Positions 1-7,801 of a stretch of DNA of 64,000 nucleotides are shown here, in pieces. The position numbers were made by a program, and so were the translations under genes. Position 1 is the stretch's first letter; each line of letters opens with the position of its first letter. The DNA lies in the NCBI GenBank assembly GCA_002070095.1, contig MWCR01000001.1, positions 124,001-188,000 on the forward strand, given 5' to 3'. Source of the stretch: Parcubacteria group bacterium ADurb.Bin192 (GTDB lineage Bacteria; Patescibacteriota; Patescibacteriia; 2-12-FULL-60-25). The notes beneath the pieces are model-generated. The model was not told where the DNA came from. It saw only the letters and a list, made by a program, of their open reading frames with translations, and made no database searches.

Positions 1-595
1 CCAATCTATCCCGTCTCTGACGATGCACGCTCCTGGTTTTTGAAATTTTTTCAAGTTGTTTTTTTATAGACCTTTCCTGCTCAGCTAAATGACGTTTCAT
101 GACTTCGATATTAGTTTCTCCCGATCCCCTGGTGCCGATGCCGCCGGCTTGCTGGCCCAGCTCCAAACCCATCCTGAAAATACGCGGTCCCATATGCCGG
201 ATGCCGGCTAAACGGATCTGCAACTTAGCTTCGGTGGTGGTGGCATGTTTCTGAAAAATTTTTAAAATCATGTCTATTCTGTCCCAGACCGCGATGCCTT
301 GGCGTTCGACTTGTTTTTCGATATTAAAAATTTGATGAGGTTTCAAAATATTGTTCAGTACCAGCAACTCCACTTTTTCTTTCTTGGCCAGATCCACAAT
401 TTCAGTTATTTTCCCGCTGCCCACAAAAGTTTTATAATCGGGAATTGATTTTTTTTGAATAATCTTAACCACCACCATGCCCCCGTAGGTCCGGGTTAAA
501 GATTCCAGTTCGAAAATTCTGCGATCAGCGATTTTTTTATCCAGGGAGGGCGGAATGACGTCGATTAAAATAGCTCTGGGTTTATTGGATGACAT
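1..595 (-). CDS. hflX: GTPase HflX, N-terminal part (cut by left edge)
   Basis: The reverse-strand frame opens with an ATG at 593-595 (MSSNKPRAILIDVIPP) and stays open to base 1, giving about 198 residues of N-terminal and middle HflX domain. The family hallmark TRGSGETNIE is readable around residue 158, followed by a basic coiled-coil stretch (HLAEQERSIKKQLEKISK). HflX is a ribosome-associated GTPase that splits stalled or stressed 70S ribosomes; the G domain lies beyond the window edge. A TGGACA-N17-TAGACT promoter places the transcription start on or next to the ATG, so the mRNA is probably leaderless. Identity is confident; the length is unknown. Confidence 0.88.
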   Translation of the reverse strand, partial: MSSNKPRAILIDVIPPSLDKKIADRRIFELESLTRTYGGMVVVKIIQKKSIPDYKTFVGSGKITEIVDLAKKEKVELLVLNNILKPHQIFNIEKQVERQGIAVWDRIDMILKIFQKHATTTEAKLQIRLAGIRHMGPRIFRMGLELGQQAGGIGTRGSGETNIEVMKRHLAEQERSIKKQLEKISKTRSVHRQRRDRL

Positions 596-601
596 GCTGA
601 C

Positions 602-630
602 AGTCTAGCTATCAGGCCGTTAAATGTCCA
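602..630 (-). promoter_or_regulatory. Promoter of hflX, leaderless
   Basis: On the minus strand TGGACA (625-630) is separated by 17 bp from TAGACT (602-607). Seven bases after the -10 box is base 595, the A of the hflX ATG, so transcription should start at the start codon. No Shine-Dalgarno sequence is present. Confidence 0.5.
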
Positions 631-638
631 TGACAATC

Positions 639-666
639 TTGACTTATGAGGGGAATTGCGTATACT
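639..666 (+). promoter_or_regulatory. Promoter of the gene at 699
   Basis: TTGACT (639-644), 16 bp, then TATACT (661-666). The expected start near 673 leaves a short leader carrying AAGGAGG at 687-693. It is divergent from the hflX promoter. Confidence 0.55.
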
Positions 667-698
667 GAACAACGCTTCGGACAAGCAAGGAGGAAGGC

Positions 699-1175
699 GT
701 GAATCAGAAACAAAAATCCGCTCTTGGCCGGTTGGCCCGCGAAATCCTTTTGGAGTGCCGCGATGAAAATACCGCGCGTGTCCATTCTTTGGAACTGATC
801 ATCGTATCAAAAACAATCGGTTTCGATGACCTGGGGATGGAGCCGGGAGAACTGCAAATGCACCTTCTGTGCCAAGCCAAAAAATTGGCCTGCAAATGCA
901 GACGCGACGCCTCCATCAAGGCCTCCATTGAACTCAATGTCATGCTTGGCTGTCCGCATTGGTGCCGAGGAGTAATCACTCTAAAGGCCGTCGGGCTAAG
1001 TTCAAAAGCCATGCGGCGTTTGCTGCGCGCTCAGATGATACAAGTTATCAAACAAGACTTGAACGGCGAACACCCGGACCTTTTATTAACCAAGGAGCTT
1101 GTCTGTAAACACCGCATCACGGCCAGAGAACTAGGTCTGGACGGCGGACGTTTCCGAAATCTGATAGCCTCTTGA
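699..1175 (+). CDS. Unknown protein with three degenerate helix-turn-helix-like repeats
   Basis: This 158-residue protein starts at a GTG, five bases after a strong AAGGAGG. I do not recognise its family. Three similar segments recur: around residues 40-57 (IGFDDLGMEPGELQMHLL), 97-110 (ITLKAVGLSSKAMRRLL) and 139-157 (ITARELGLDGGRFRNLI), each of the form hydrophobic-T/D-x-LG-hydrophobic-x5-R/L-x2-L. That spacing resembles winged or simple helix-turn-helix units, so a nucleic-acid-binding role is possible but is only an inference. It is basic, has six Cys and no membrane segment. It is GC-richer than its neighbours and forms a self-contained unit with its own promoter and terminator. Confidence 0.75.
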   Translation: MNQKQKSALGRLAREILLECRDENTARVHSLELIIVSKTIGFDDLGMEPGELQMHLLCQAKKLACKCRRDASIKASIELNVMLGCPHWCRGVITLKAVGLSSKAMRRLLRAQMIQVIKQDLNGEHPDLLLTKELVCKHRITARELGLDGGRFRNLIAS

Positions 1176-1182
1176 CTCTCTT

Positions 1183-1220
1183 GCGCTCCACCCAAGGCTT
1201 GGGACGGAGCGCATTTTTTT
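1183..1220 (+). terminator. Terminator of the gene at 699
   Basis: Stem GCGCTCC...GGAGCGC continued by CCCAAG/CTTGGG, followed by ATTTTTTT. The T run overlaps the 3' end of the convergent PAP2 gene. Confidence 0.85.
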
Positions 1221-1677
1221 ATTGCAAGCCGATATAGGATAAAAATACAGTGCAAAGGAGAGCGAACAAGACTCCGCCGATTACGTCGATGACATCATGC
1301 GCCCGCAGCCAAACGCGCGACCAACCAACCAGAGACGGCCAGGCTAAAAACAACCAGGACCACCACCGCAGTTCCGGAAACAACAAGACCCAAGCCGAAA
1401 CCATGACCGCGGCCACGGTATGCGAGCTGGGAAAACTGTAACCGTAAGTTTTCACCTTGACCTGTTCGCCTCTCATAACCGGGCGCGGTCTTTTAATCAA
1501 CATTTTAACGGCTTCGGAAAACAAGGTGGGCAAAAAAACCCAAATAAACAAATACAAAATTTTATGGATGGCTATGGGATGTATAAAATAAACCAAAATC
1601 ACGGAACAGATAATTCCCCACCAACTGCCTGCCAGGCTGATCAGATGAGCCAAAGAAGTTCTTTTATGTCCGGTCAT
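1219..1677 (-). CDS. PAP2-family membrane phosphatase
   Basis: A 152-residue membrane protein with the three phosphatase motifs of the PAP2 family: KMLIKRPRP (about 58-66), SFPSSHT (81-87) and SRVWLRAHDVID (119-130). The catalytic histidines of motifs 2 and 3 are present. Four or five hydrophobic helices surround the motifs. Such proteins dephosphorylate lipid phosphates or undecaprenyl pyrophosphate at the outer face of the membrane; the exact substrate cannot be read from the sequence. It is shorter than most PAP2 proteins but complete in its motifs. The window also has uppP at 7798, an unrelated enzyme with a possible overlapping role in carrier-lipid recycling. Confidence 0.85.
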   Translation of the reverse strand: MTGHKRTSLAHLISLAGSWWGIICSVILVYFIHPIAIHKILYLFIWVFLPTLFSEAVKMLIKRPRPVMRGEQVKVKTYGYSFPSSHTVAAVMVSAWVLLFPELRWWSWLFLAWPSLVGWSRVWLRAHDVIDVIGGVLFALLCTVFLSYIGLQ

Positions 1678-1693
1678 GAAAATATATTAACAT

Positions 1694-1723
1694 AAAACTC
1701 CCCAACGCGCGCCGGGGAGTTTT
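1694..1723 (-). terminator. Terminator of the beta-propeller gene
   Basis: Perfect inverted repeat AAAACTCCCC/GGGGAGTTTT just after the stop of the 1740-3686 gene. It is symmetrical, so it could also act from the other side. Confidence 0.8.
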
Positions 1724-1739
1724 AGGATCGGGAAACAGA

Positions 1740-3686
1740 TCAATTTTGAGGGTATTTAACTTGGCCGAGCTGATTCAAATCGTATAAATGATGAAACTGC
1801 AGCATGGCATCCGAGGCCGTAATCAAGGTGTCGTCCGCGTATAAAATACGATCCACGTTATTTTGATAATCGCCCCAATAATAGCCTGATTTCAGATATG
1901 CTTGGGAATCTTCATGATGGCTGATCCTGCCCAATAACTCAAATCCTTTGTCCAAAGTCAAACGGTAAATATATGCGCCTTGAAAAGTGAAATCCCCGTA
2001 TTCACTGCCGCTCCTGGCCGGATCGTTTTTGACAGACGCCGGGAGTTCGGCCAGCTGAATCGGCAAAGCCAATAATTGCTTGCCGGCTGAATATAAGAAG
2101 GCTTTATGATTATGCAAGGCCGGTGAATCAGTGCCGCGATCACCGATTTCCGTCTTCCAAAGCTCCTTGGGATTTTCCACATCAGACACATCAAAAACCG
2201 CCATTTTCATGCCCTGTTGCCAGGCAAAACTTTTATCTTCCGACTCTACCGCGTTTTTACCAATACCTATCAAATGATTTTCATCCATAGGATGCAGGTA
2301 ATCCGAATAACCCGGTATTTTAAGTTTGCCCAAAATTTTAGGCGCGTCCGGATTACCCAGGTCAAACACGAACAAAGGATCTATGGTTCTGAACGTAACC
2401 ATGTAACCTTTTTTACCCATAAATCTCACTGAGTAAATGGTCTCGCCCGGAGCTATGCCCTGGATATCTCCGCGCGGTTTGAGACCGGAGTCCAAAATAT
2501 AGACGTTATTCGTGGACTGCGACAGCCCCCAGGACGAGCCTTTGGTAGTGGCCACCCGTAAATTATTTTCGAATTCATCCAAAGAAAACTGATTCAACAA
2601 ACGTCCGGGCACAGAGCCTTGATGCTCAAAATTTATTTTGCCATTCTTCAAAGAAAACTTATAAATAACCGTTTTCTCTCCCTGATCTTGCATGTTCAAT
2701 GAGTCGCGAATCGGTGAATACGACCAATCCTGCCTGGCTACGTATAAATTTTCCAAAGAAGCGTAAATGGTTTCACTGGATCCCAGTATGACCTGCTTTT
2801 CAACTTCGCCCTCACCGGAAACAGGCACTGAAGCCACGGCCAAATACTGGCGGGTGGGCTGAAGATCAAAATAACTGACGTCAGCGCAACCGGCCATGGG
2901 CTTAAACTCATCACCTGATCGACTGTCTTTATAAGCCGGAACCAAATTCTTTTCATTAGGCATCAAATCCAAGGCATCCCAAGGCGACCAGGAGTTCATT
3001 ATCAGATAAACTCTGCCGGCTATCAGGCGTGAGCTGGATAACGAGCCGTCAAATTCAATGGTGCGAATTTTTTTTGGGTTGCTTCTGTCCGAAATATCCC
3101 AAATCTGAGCCAGAGTTACAGACTGACCTCTCCAAGGAGGCACGATGGAAACCGATCTTTCCATTAAGGGCATGGGATAAACTTCGGATTCCCATTTGCC
3201 GGCCATGAGAACCAACCTGTTGCCCGAAACATATATATCGCGGACATTTAAACCCTGATCCAAGTCAGTCGATGATTTGAGCTCGGCTTGAGAAGCGGGA
3301 TAAACTCTGGAAATGTTTAATTTTTGACCGGTTAAATGATAAACATACTCACCGTCTTGCTTGATAACATCCGCTTCATCAACTCCCTGAACCTGCACAT
3401 TGGTTTGTGAAAAATCAGCGGCGCCGGCCGTGGATTCTTGGGCCATGGGCGCGGCCATCATGTCAGTAACCATCACCTCCCTCAAGCCAAAATTTTTCGC
3501 GGTTTGAGCTTCAGCGATCTGCTGCTTTAAAGCTGTGCACGAGGCAAACTTGCCGACTCCGGCCTGAACCGCTTGAGATTGAGGCAAAGGAATATCGATT
3601 TTAGAAATGGGCGGAAAGCCATAGGACGCGCCCATGGTTGCCGCCAGCATGGCGGTTAGAGTTTTAAACAAAAATGCTTGAAACAT
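1740..3686 (-). CDS. Secreted C-terminal beta-propeller protein (Beta_propel family)
   Basis: A 648-residue exported protein. An N-terminal hydrophobic segment (about 5-22) looks like a signal peptide or anchor. The signature of the secreted beta-propeller family distantly related to WD40, QVQGVDEADVIKQDG, is at about 98-112; the rest is made of blade-like repeats with hydrophobic strands and DxxNP turns (for example DISDRSNPKKI, FDLGNPDAPKI, FDVSDVENPKEL). The molecular function of the family is not established; an extracellular scaffold or sensor role is inferred. It is monocistronic, without a Shine-Dalgarno sequence, and has its own terminator. Confidence 0.85.
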   Translation of the reverse strand: MFQAFLFKTLTAMLAATMGASYGFPPISKIDIPLPQSQAVQAGVGKFASCTALKQQIAEAQTAKNFGLREVMVTDMMAAPMAQESTAGAADFSQTNVQVQGVDEADVIKQDGEYVYHLTGQKLNISRVYPASQAELKSSTDLDQGLNVRDIYVSGNRLVLMAGKWESEVYPMPLMERSVSIVPPWRGQSVTLAQIWDISDRSNPKKIRTIEFDGSLSSSRLIAGRVYLIMNSWSPWDALDLMPNEKNLVPAYKDSRSGDEFKPMAGCADVSYFDLQPTRQYLAVASVPVSGEGEVEKQVILGSSETIYASLENLYVARQDWSYSPIRDSLNMQDQGEKTVIYKFSLKNGKINFEHQGSVPGRLLNQFSLDEFENNLRVATTKGSSWGLSQSTNNVYILDSGLKPRGDIQGIAPGETIYSVRFMGKKGYMVTFRTIDPLFVFDLGNPDAPKILGKLKIPGYSDYLHPMDENHLIGIGKNAVESEDKSFAWQQGMKMAVFDVSDVENPKELWKTEIGDRGTDSPALHNHKAFLYSAGKQLLALPIQLAELPASVKNDPARSGSEYGDFTFQGAYIYRLTLDKGFELLGRISHHEDSQAYLKSGYYWGDYQNNVDRILYADDTLITASDAMLQFHHLYDLNQLGQVKYPQN

Positions 3687-3765
3687 AAAATTTATAAATT
3701 AGTAAAATACATTATTAAAGATACACGATAATATAAAAAAACGGAATCAAGATAACAGCATGACA

Positions 3766-3798
3766 AAAATCCCCTCAGCAATAAGCCGAGGGGATTTT
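3766..3798 (-). terminator. Terminator of the tandem-repeat exported protein
   Basis: Perfect 11-bp stem AAAATCCCCTC/GAGGGGATTTT directly after the stop of the 3821-4570 gene, ending in a T run on the minus strand. Confidence 0.85.
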
Positions 3799-3820
3799 AC
3801 GCCTTGAGCAATGCAAAGAT

Positions 3821-4570
3821 TTATCGATTGCAATTACCCTTGCCTTGACCCAATCCATGCTTGGCGCCCATTTTTTGACCCCCCATGCCCGTCAAACCTA
3901 ACTCCTGTCTTAAGGCATTCGCCTTCTCAAAATCTTTGGCTTCCATGGCTGTATGCATCTCAACAAACTTGGCAAAGTTATCAGCTGTGATGGCTTGGAA
4001 TTGCTTTGGAATCTCACCGTTAATGGCGACTAATGACTTCCATTGTTCGTAGTTACCGGCCTTAACAGCTGCCATTATTTGCTCGCGCTGTTCAGGTGTA
4101 TGCAGCTGCGCACGGTTCATATTGCCCCTGCGCATATTCCCCTGCCCCATACCCGTCAAACCCAACTCCTGTCTTAAAGCATTCGCCTTCTCAAAATCTT
4201 TGGCTTCCATGGCTGTATGCATCTCAACAAACTTGGCAAAGTTATCAGCTGTGATGGCTTGGAATTGCTTTGGAATCTCACCGTTAATGGCGACTAATGA
4301 CTTCCATTGTTCGTAATTACCGGCCTTAACAGCTGCCATTATTTGCTCGCGCTGTTCGGGAGTGTGGAGCTGTACACGAGGAGCATTATTTCTCCAGCCC
4401 AAGTGCCGGCCATTTTCCATGCCTTGATAAGAAGCTCTGTTTTGACCATTGCCCGCCAACATGGAGGGTTGACTGTTAGGCGCGGCCACAGCGTAACCGG
4501 CTATACCTACAGAACCCACGATGGCCGAAAGAGCGGCCGCATTTCTCCAAAATTTGTATGTCATATTCAT
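3821..4570 (-). CDS. Exported protein with two nearly identical 79-residue repeats
   Basis: This 249-residue protein has an N-terminal export signal (about 8-29, ending AVAA) and then two almost identical domains of about 79 residues, each starting LHTPEQREQIMAAV and ending ALRQELGLTGMG. The units are predicted helical and charged, joined by a short Met/Arg/Gly-rich linker, with a Gly/Lys-rich tail. I do not recognise the domain. It lies about 70 bp downstream of the sigma factor and its membrane partner, so it may be the target or the extracytoplasmic sensor of that system; this is inference from position. The start at 4570 (MNMTYKFW) has no Shine-Dalgarno sequence. Confidence 0.8.
   Translation of the reverse strand: MNMTYKFWRNAAALSAIVGSVGIAGYAVAAPNSQPSMLAGNGQNRASYQGMENGRHLGWRNNAPRVQLHTPEQREQIMAAVKAGNYEQWKSLVAINGEIPKQFQAITADNFAKFVEMHTAMEAKDFEKANALRQELGLTGMGQGNMRRGNMNRAQLHTPEQREQIMAAVKAGNYEQWKSLVAINGEIPKQFQAITADNFAKFVEMHTAMEAKDFEKANALRQELGLTGMGGQKMGAKHGLGQGKGNCNR
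3882..4378. repeat. Tandem 264-bp duplication inside the exported protein gene
   Basis: Copies at 3882-4114 and 4146-4378 align with an offset of 264 bp and only a handful of substitutions. The protein change is nil over most of the unit, so the duplication is recent or is kept uniform by gene conversion. Confidence 0.9.
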
Positions 4571-4641
4571 AATAGATTATTAAACTTAATTAATTAATTA
4601 ATTAGCGGTACCGACTCTAGCTTATACGCCAACTTAATATG

Positions 4642-5382
4642 TTATCTTTCAATTACGGGAGGAGGCTGGGGCGGCATATGTCTGATGCCGCGCGGACAAG
4701 GCTTGATATCTCTGGCATCAGTGGTAAATATGGTACTACTGGCATCACCTAAAATTCTCACGCAATCTCCTATCTGAATTTTAAAATGTACCGGGATATT
4801 GGTTTCCCGATCCAATCTCACTTCCCACACACCGCCTCCGGGATCCCTAATCACCAGCCTGGAACCATCCATGGTCTGAACACGTCCGATGATAAAACCC
4901 GAGTCAGGTTTCATTAAATGCAACATGCGCGGTTTTGACAGTCCGTTGTATTGAGGAATGTTTTCATAAGCCATCTTGTCTATCGTGTCAGACACACCGG
5001 CCGAAGCCAGAGCCGCACCCAAGGCCAGAAAACCAACCAAACAAGCAGTCACCACATAAACTCTTCGATATTTATAACCACGGGCTGATTTAATAAAAAT
5101 AATAATGGCTAAAAATCCGCACAACAAAGCAATGACCACCCAAAACATGGGCAAGGCCTGTAAAAACAAATCAACCCAAGAGGCTCCGGCGGCCGCTCCG
5201 GATAAAGCCACCGGATCCGTCATAAACCAGGCGGCTACGCCGGCTGACAAAGATCCGAGAGAAACAACCAGGGCCAGAAAAATCCACAAAGCCGCCCTGG
5301 CCGCCGTGACCAAAAATTTGGGCACGGGCTTGGGCAGGTCTCCTTGATTGATTTTTTGTTCAAATTGTTCAGCTATGCTCAT
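4642..5382 (-). CDS. Membrane protein paired with the ECF sigma factor (putative anti-sigma)
   Basis: A 246-residue protein with a cytoplasmic N-terminus (about 1-24), three hydrophobic helices (about 25-55, 68-98 and 107-125) and an external C-terminal domain. The outer part, about 160-230, has the pattern GRVQTMDGSRLVIRD...IQIGDCVRILG, which resembles small OB-type beta barrels such as DUF5666. Its start overlaps the sigma factor stop by 4 bp, a translational coupling typical of sigma/anti-sigma pairs. No zinc-binding anti-sigma motif is visible, so the anti-sigma role rests on position and topology only. Confidence 0.7.
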   Translation of the reverse strand: MSIAEQFEQKINQGDLPKPVPKFLVTAARAALWIFLALVVSLGSLSAGVAAWFMTDPVALSGAAAGASWVDLFLQALPMFWVVIALLCGFLAIIIFIKSARGYKYRRVYVVTACLVGFLALGAALASAGVSDTIDKMAYENIPQYNGLSKPRMLHLMKPDSGFIIGRVQTMDGSRLVIRDPGGGVWEVRLDRETNIPVHFKIQIGDCVRILGDASSTIFTTDARDIKPCPRGIRHMPPQPPPVIER

Positions 5383-5960
5383 ATTATTTTTTCTTTATCC
5401 GCGAGTTTGGCGAATTTGATCTTCGCTCTCCTGATCCAAGTGGCTACCGTGCCCATGGGCGCTCTCAAAATATCACCGATTTCCTCATAACTTTTTTCTT
5501 CCATATAGGCCAAAATTAAAACCTCTTTGTCTCTGGGCGGCAGTTGATCCAAAATCTGTTTGACTTTTTGTTTGGTGATCGTGTTTTCCGCCTTTAACTG
5601 AATATCTTCATTGGAAGCCAAAACCCTTTCAAAACCCAAATCTTCATCGTCCGTAGAGTAGTTATTCAGACTATTGCGCTTCTTTCTATAAATCGAAATA
5701 GTGCGGTTATGCGTAATGCGGTAAATCCAGTTGGAAAATTTCAAATTATTATCAAATGAAGCGATATGGCGATAAGCGTCCATAAAAGCCTCCTGCAAAA
5801 CATCTTCCGCGTCTTCTTTGGAAAAACCGCTTATTCTGCGAATATATGCTAAAAGACGGGCCTCATAACGCCTTACCAAGGGGACAAAAGCATGGGGATC
5901 ATTAATGGCTAAAGCCGCTAATTGTTCATCATTTTTATCTTGATATTGGCCCGAATGCAT
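5379..5960 (-). CDS. ECF-type RNA polymerase sigma factor
   Basis: A 193-residue sigma-70-family protein. Region 2 is clear (about 22-90: YIRRISGFSKEDAEDVLQEA, then NWIYRITHNRTISIYRKK), and region 4 (about 135-185) carries a helix-turn-helix in KSYEEIGDILRAPMGTVATW. It lacks regions 1 and 3, as expected for group IV (ECF) factors. It directs RNA polymerase to a small regulon, usually for envelope stress. It is the first gene of an operon with the membrane protein at 4642 and probably the repeat protein at 3821. The linker between regions 2 and 4 is acidic and somewhat long. Confidence 0.92.
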   Translation of the reverse strand: MHSGQYQDKNDEQLAALAINDPHAFVPLVRRYEARLLAYIRRISGFSKEDAEDVLQEAFMDAYRHIASFDNNLKFSNWIYRITHNRTISIYRKKRNSLNNYSTDDEDLGFERVLASNEDIQLKAENTITKQKVKQILDQLPPRDKEVLILAYMEEKSYEEIGDILRAPMGTVATWIRRAKIKFAKLADKEKII

Positions 5961-6016
5961 GCTGGGAACTGTAAACTAATACGTAGTTTCGGACAAATTA
6001 CTTTCATGTAACACGT

Positions 6017-6080
6017 AACATGTAGCATGTAACAAACTACACAACCAATGAAATTTGCTTTGTGTTACATGCTACATGTT
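6017..6080. repeat. Inverted repeat, dispersed ACATGTAGCATG family
   Basis: AACATGTAGCATGTAACA (6017-6034) and its perfect complement at 6063-6080 can form an 18-bp stem. Related copies are at 12697, 15392, 15481, 19394, 43863 and 62549. Confidence 0.85.
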
Positions 6081-6102
6081 ACATGTTTCGTGTTTTGTGA
6101 TT

Positions 6103-6132
6103 AAAAAAAATGACCGCCTGTTTGGGGCGATC
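6103..6132 (-). terminator. Terminator of the gene at 6254
   Basis: On the minus strand GATCGCC...GGCGGTC forms a stem with one mismatch followed by ATTTTTTTT. It lies about 120 bases past the stop, giving an unusually long 3' UTR. Confidence 0.65.
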
Positions 6133-6140
6133 GAGAAGTC

Positions 6141-6181
6141 TGGATTCACAGTGGTTGGGCTAATGGATTCACAGTGGTTGG
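6141..6181. repeat. Direct repeat of 18 bp, period 23
   Basis: TGGATTCACAGTGGTTGG occurs at 6141-6158 and again at 6164-6181, inside the 3' UTR of the 6254 gene. Confidence 0.85.
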
Positions 6182-6253
6182 ACCACGGGATGTACCGGTT
6201 TTTACGGTCCGGCAACCATCTCTGACCAGCGTCGCAGGCGACGCCTTATCTCA

Positions 6254-7723
6254 TCATACAGTTGGCGGCCTCGTACCGGCTCGGCGTTCATCGAGCCACA
6301 GCCCGATTCTGGCGCGCCAGGCTTTGATATGCTTGATCACATCCTGACCGACACGCGTCTTGCGCATGTCATAGATCAGATAGACCAAGAAGATCAAGAG
6401 CAGGAACACGGCCGCCCACGAAGGCCATCCGGCGAACCACTGAACCCAATCTTGACCGGGTGGTCCGCGGTTGCCCGGATCTTGCGTCAGTGACATAGCC
6501 GGTGAAGCGTCTTCGACGGACGTGGAGCCCAGCGGGACATCCTCTGCAGACACATCCGGACCGGCGTCCGCTTCTTCCGGTGCTGCGGTCAAAGCTGAAG
6601 GCTCGACGGCCGGCATGGCAGAGACCGCAGGTGCCAGAGCCAAGGCCGGCGGAGCGGCAGGCGCGGGATCCTCGATGACTGCGACCGCGGGGCTTGGTTC
6701 GACAGGCGGCTCGCCGCTTGATTTCTCAACCGGAGGCGCGGCCGACGAAGTTGCCAGAGCCGGAATCTCGAAAGTCTGGCCGCCCTGCAAAGCGAAACGG
6801 AATTCACCGCCCCGCTGTTCGCAGTCTGCCACAAAGCTCGAGTTGGTCGGGCCGTTCAAAGCGGTCGCGTCGTAGGACTTCACGTGCATGCGAGCCTGGT
6901 CCAGCTCGACCGCGCGGCCGATGAAGCAGGCGCCTACAAAGTCCTTGTTCTGGTTGCCGGGGTGATTGTAGACCGTTTTCCAGTCCACATCGTACTTGTG
7001 ACGCAACCAAGACGAGCGGACCGTGTAGAACTGTCCTCCGGCTCGCGCGTAGACAACAGCTTTCCGGTCGTCCGCGCTGCGCAGTACCAGATTCGGACCC
7101 AGGCCGTCATCCGGTGTCGAGACGTGAGGAGCGGCAGGCGCGGGCAGTTCAGAAGGCGGCTCAACCTGATGCTGAGCAACTACCGTAGGCCCGGCCGGTT
7201 CCGGATACTCACGCACGATGGGCGAAGATGGACGGTTGTTGACCGCTACCGCCTCGCGAGCTCGCAAACGGTCTCTGGACGCGTGGAACTCACGGTCCCG
7301 TTCGGCCAAGTAAGCCTGCGTCTCGCGGCGGGCCATGGCCACTGACTGACGGCACAGGCGCGTGTCTGCCGGCGCGGCCAGATTCGGATCAGACTTGAAC
7401 AAGTCCAACAGGACTCTGGTCTGCTCCGCCTTGACCAGCTCCGGCTGGCGGCGATTGAAGTCGGCCAGGCATTGCCTGACCACAGCTTCACGGCGGGTAA
7501 CTCCGTTAACCAAACCGGGCGCGTAATGCATCCTGCCGGCTTGGCGCACGCAAGCAGCCGCCACCCGATCGTGGCAAGCCGCCTCAATCAGAGACGCGTA
7601 ATGCGTCTGGCGGCTGCCCACGTAGCTGCTGGTTGGAGATCTGCTTCTGGCCCAGACGCTCTTGCCGGCCACGATGATCATCAAAATGACGACCAAGCGT
7701 ACCAGCTGGTGAGCTATATTCAT
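6254..7723 (-). CDS. Unknown Pro/Ala-rich membrane-anchored protein
   Basis: About 489 residues when started at MNIAHQLV, which follows GAGAGAGG at good spacing; an in-frame ATG at 7738 lies inside that ribosome binding site and is unlikely. It has an N-terminal signal or anchor helix, a Cys- and Arg-rich region (about 35-155), a Pro/Ala linker, a middle domain (about 205-325; SADDRKAVVYARAGGQFYTV to FEIPALA), a long Pro/Ala/Glu-rich spacer and a C-terminal helix (about 430-455) with a basic tail. I recognise no family. It is far GC-richer than flanking genes and forms its own transcription unit. Confidence 0.75.
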   Translation of the reverse strand: MNIAHQLVRLVVILMIIVAGKSVWARSRSPTSSYVGSRQTHYASLIEAACHDRVAAACVRQAGRMHYAPGLVNGVTRREAVVRQCLADFNRRQPELVKAEQTRVLLDLFKSDPNLAAPADTRLCRQSVAMARRETQAYLAERDREFHASRDRLRAREAVAVNNRPSSPIVREYPEPAGPTVVAQHQVEPPSELPAPAAPHVSTPDDGLGPNLVLRSADDRKAVVYARAGGQFYTVRSSWLRHKYDVDWKTVYNHPGNQNKDFVGACFIGRAVELDQARMHVKSYDATALNGPTNSSFVADCEQRGGEFRFALQGGQTFEIPALATSSAAPPVEKSSGEPPVEPSPAVAVIEDPAPAAPPALALAPAVSAMPAVEPSALTAAPEEADAGPDVSAEDVPLGSTSVEDASPAMSLTQDPGNRGPPGQDWVQWFAGWPSWAAVFLLLIFLVYLIYDMRKTRVGQDVIKHIKAWRARIGLWLDERRAGTRPPTV

Positions 7724-7772
7724 GTGAACCTCTCTCAATGTTCATCCGCGGAACCATTTCCGAGGATTTTTC

Positions 7773-7801
7773 AGTTTGCAATATTAAAAGCCGCCTGTCA
7801 A
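7773..7801 (-). promoter_or_regulatory. Possible promoter of the gene at 6254
   Basis: A consensus TTGACA (7796-7801, minus strand) overlaps the uppP stop, 17 bp from a weak -10 CAAACT (7773-7778). Confidence 0.35.

Larger units (their letters stand above)
5961..6253. other. Intergenic stretch with hairpin repeat and 3' UTR of the gene at 6254
   Basis: No gene is seen in these 293 bp. They hold an inverted repeat of the dispersed TGTTACATGCTACATG family, a terminator, a doubled 18-bp motif and a 16-bp palindrome (GCGTCGCAGGCGACGC, 6231-6246) right after the stop of the 6254 gene. Confidence 0.6.
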
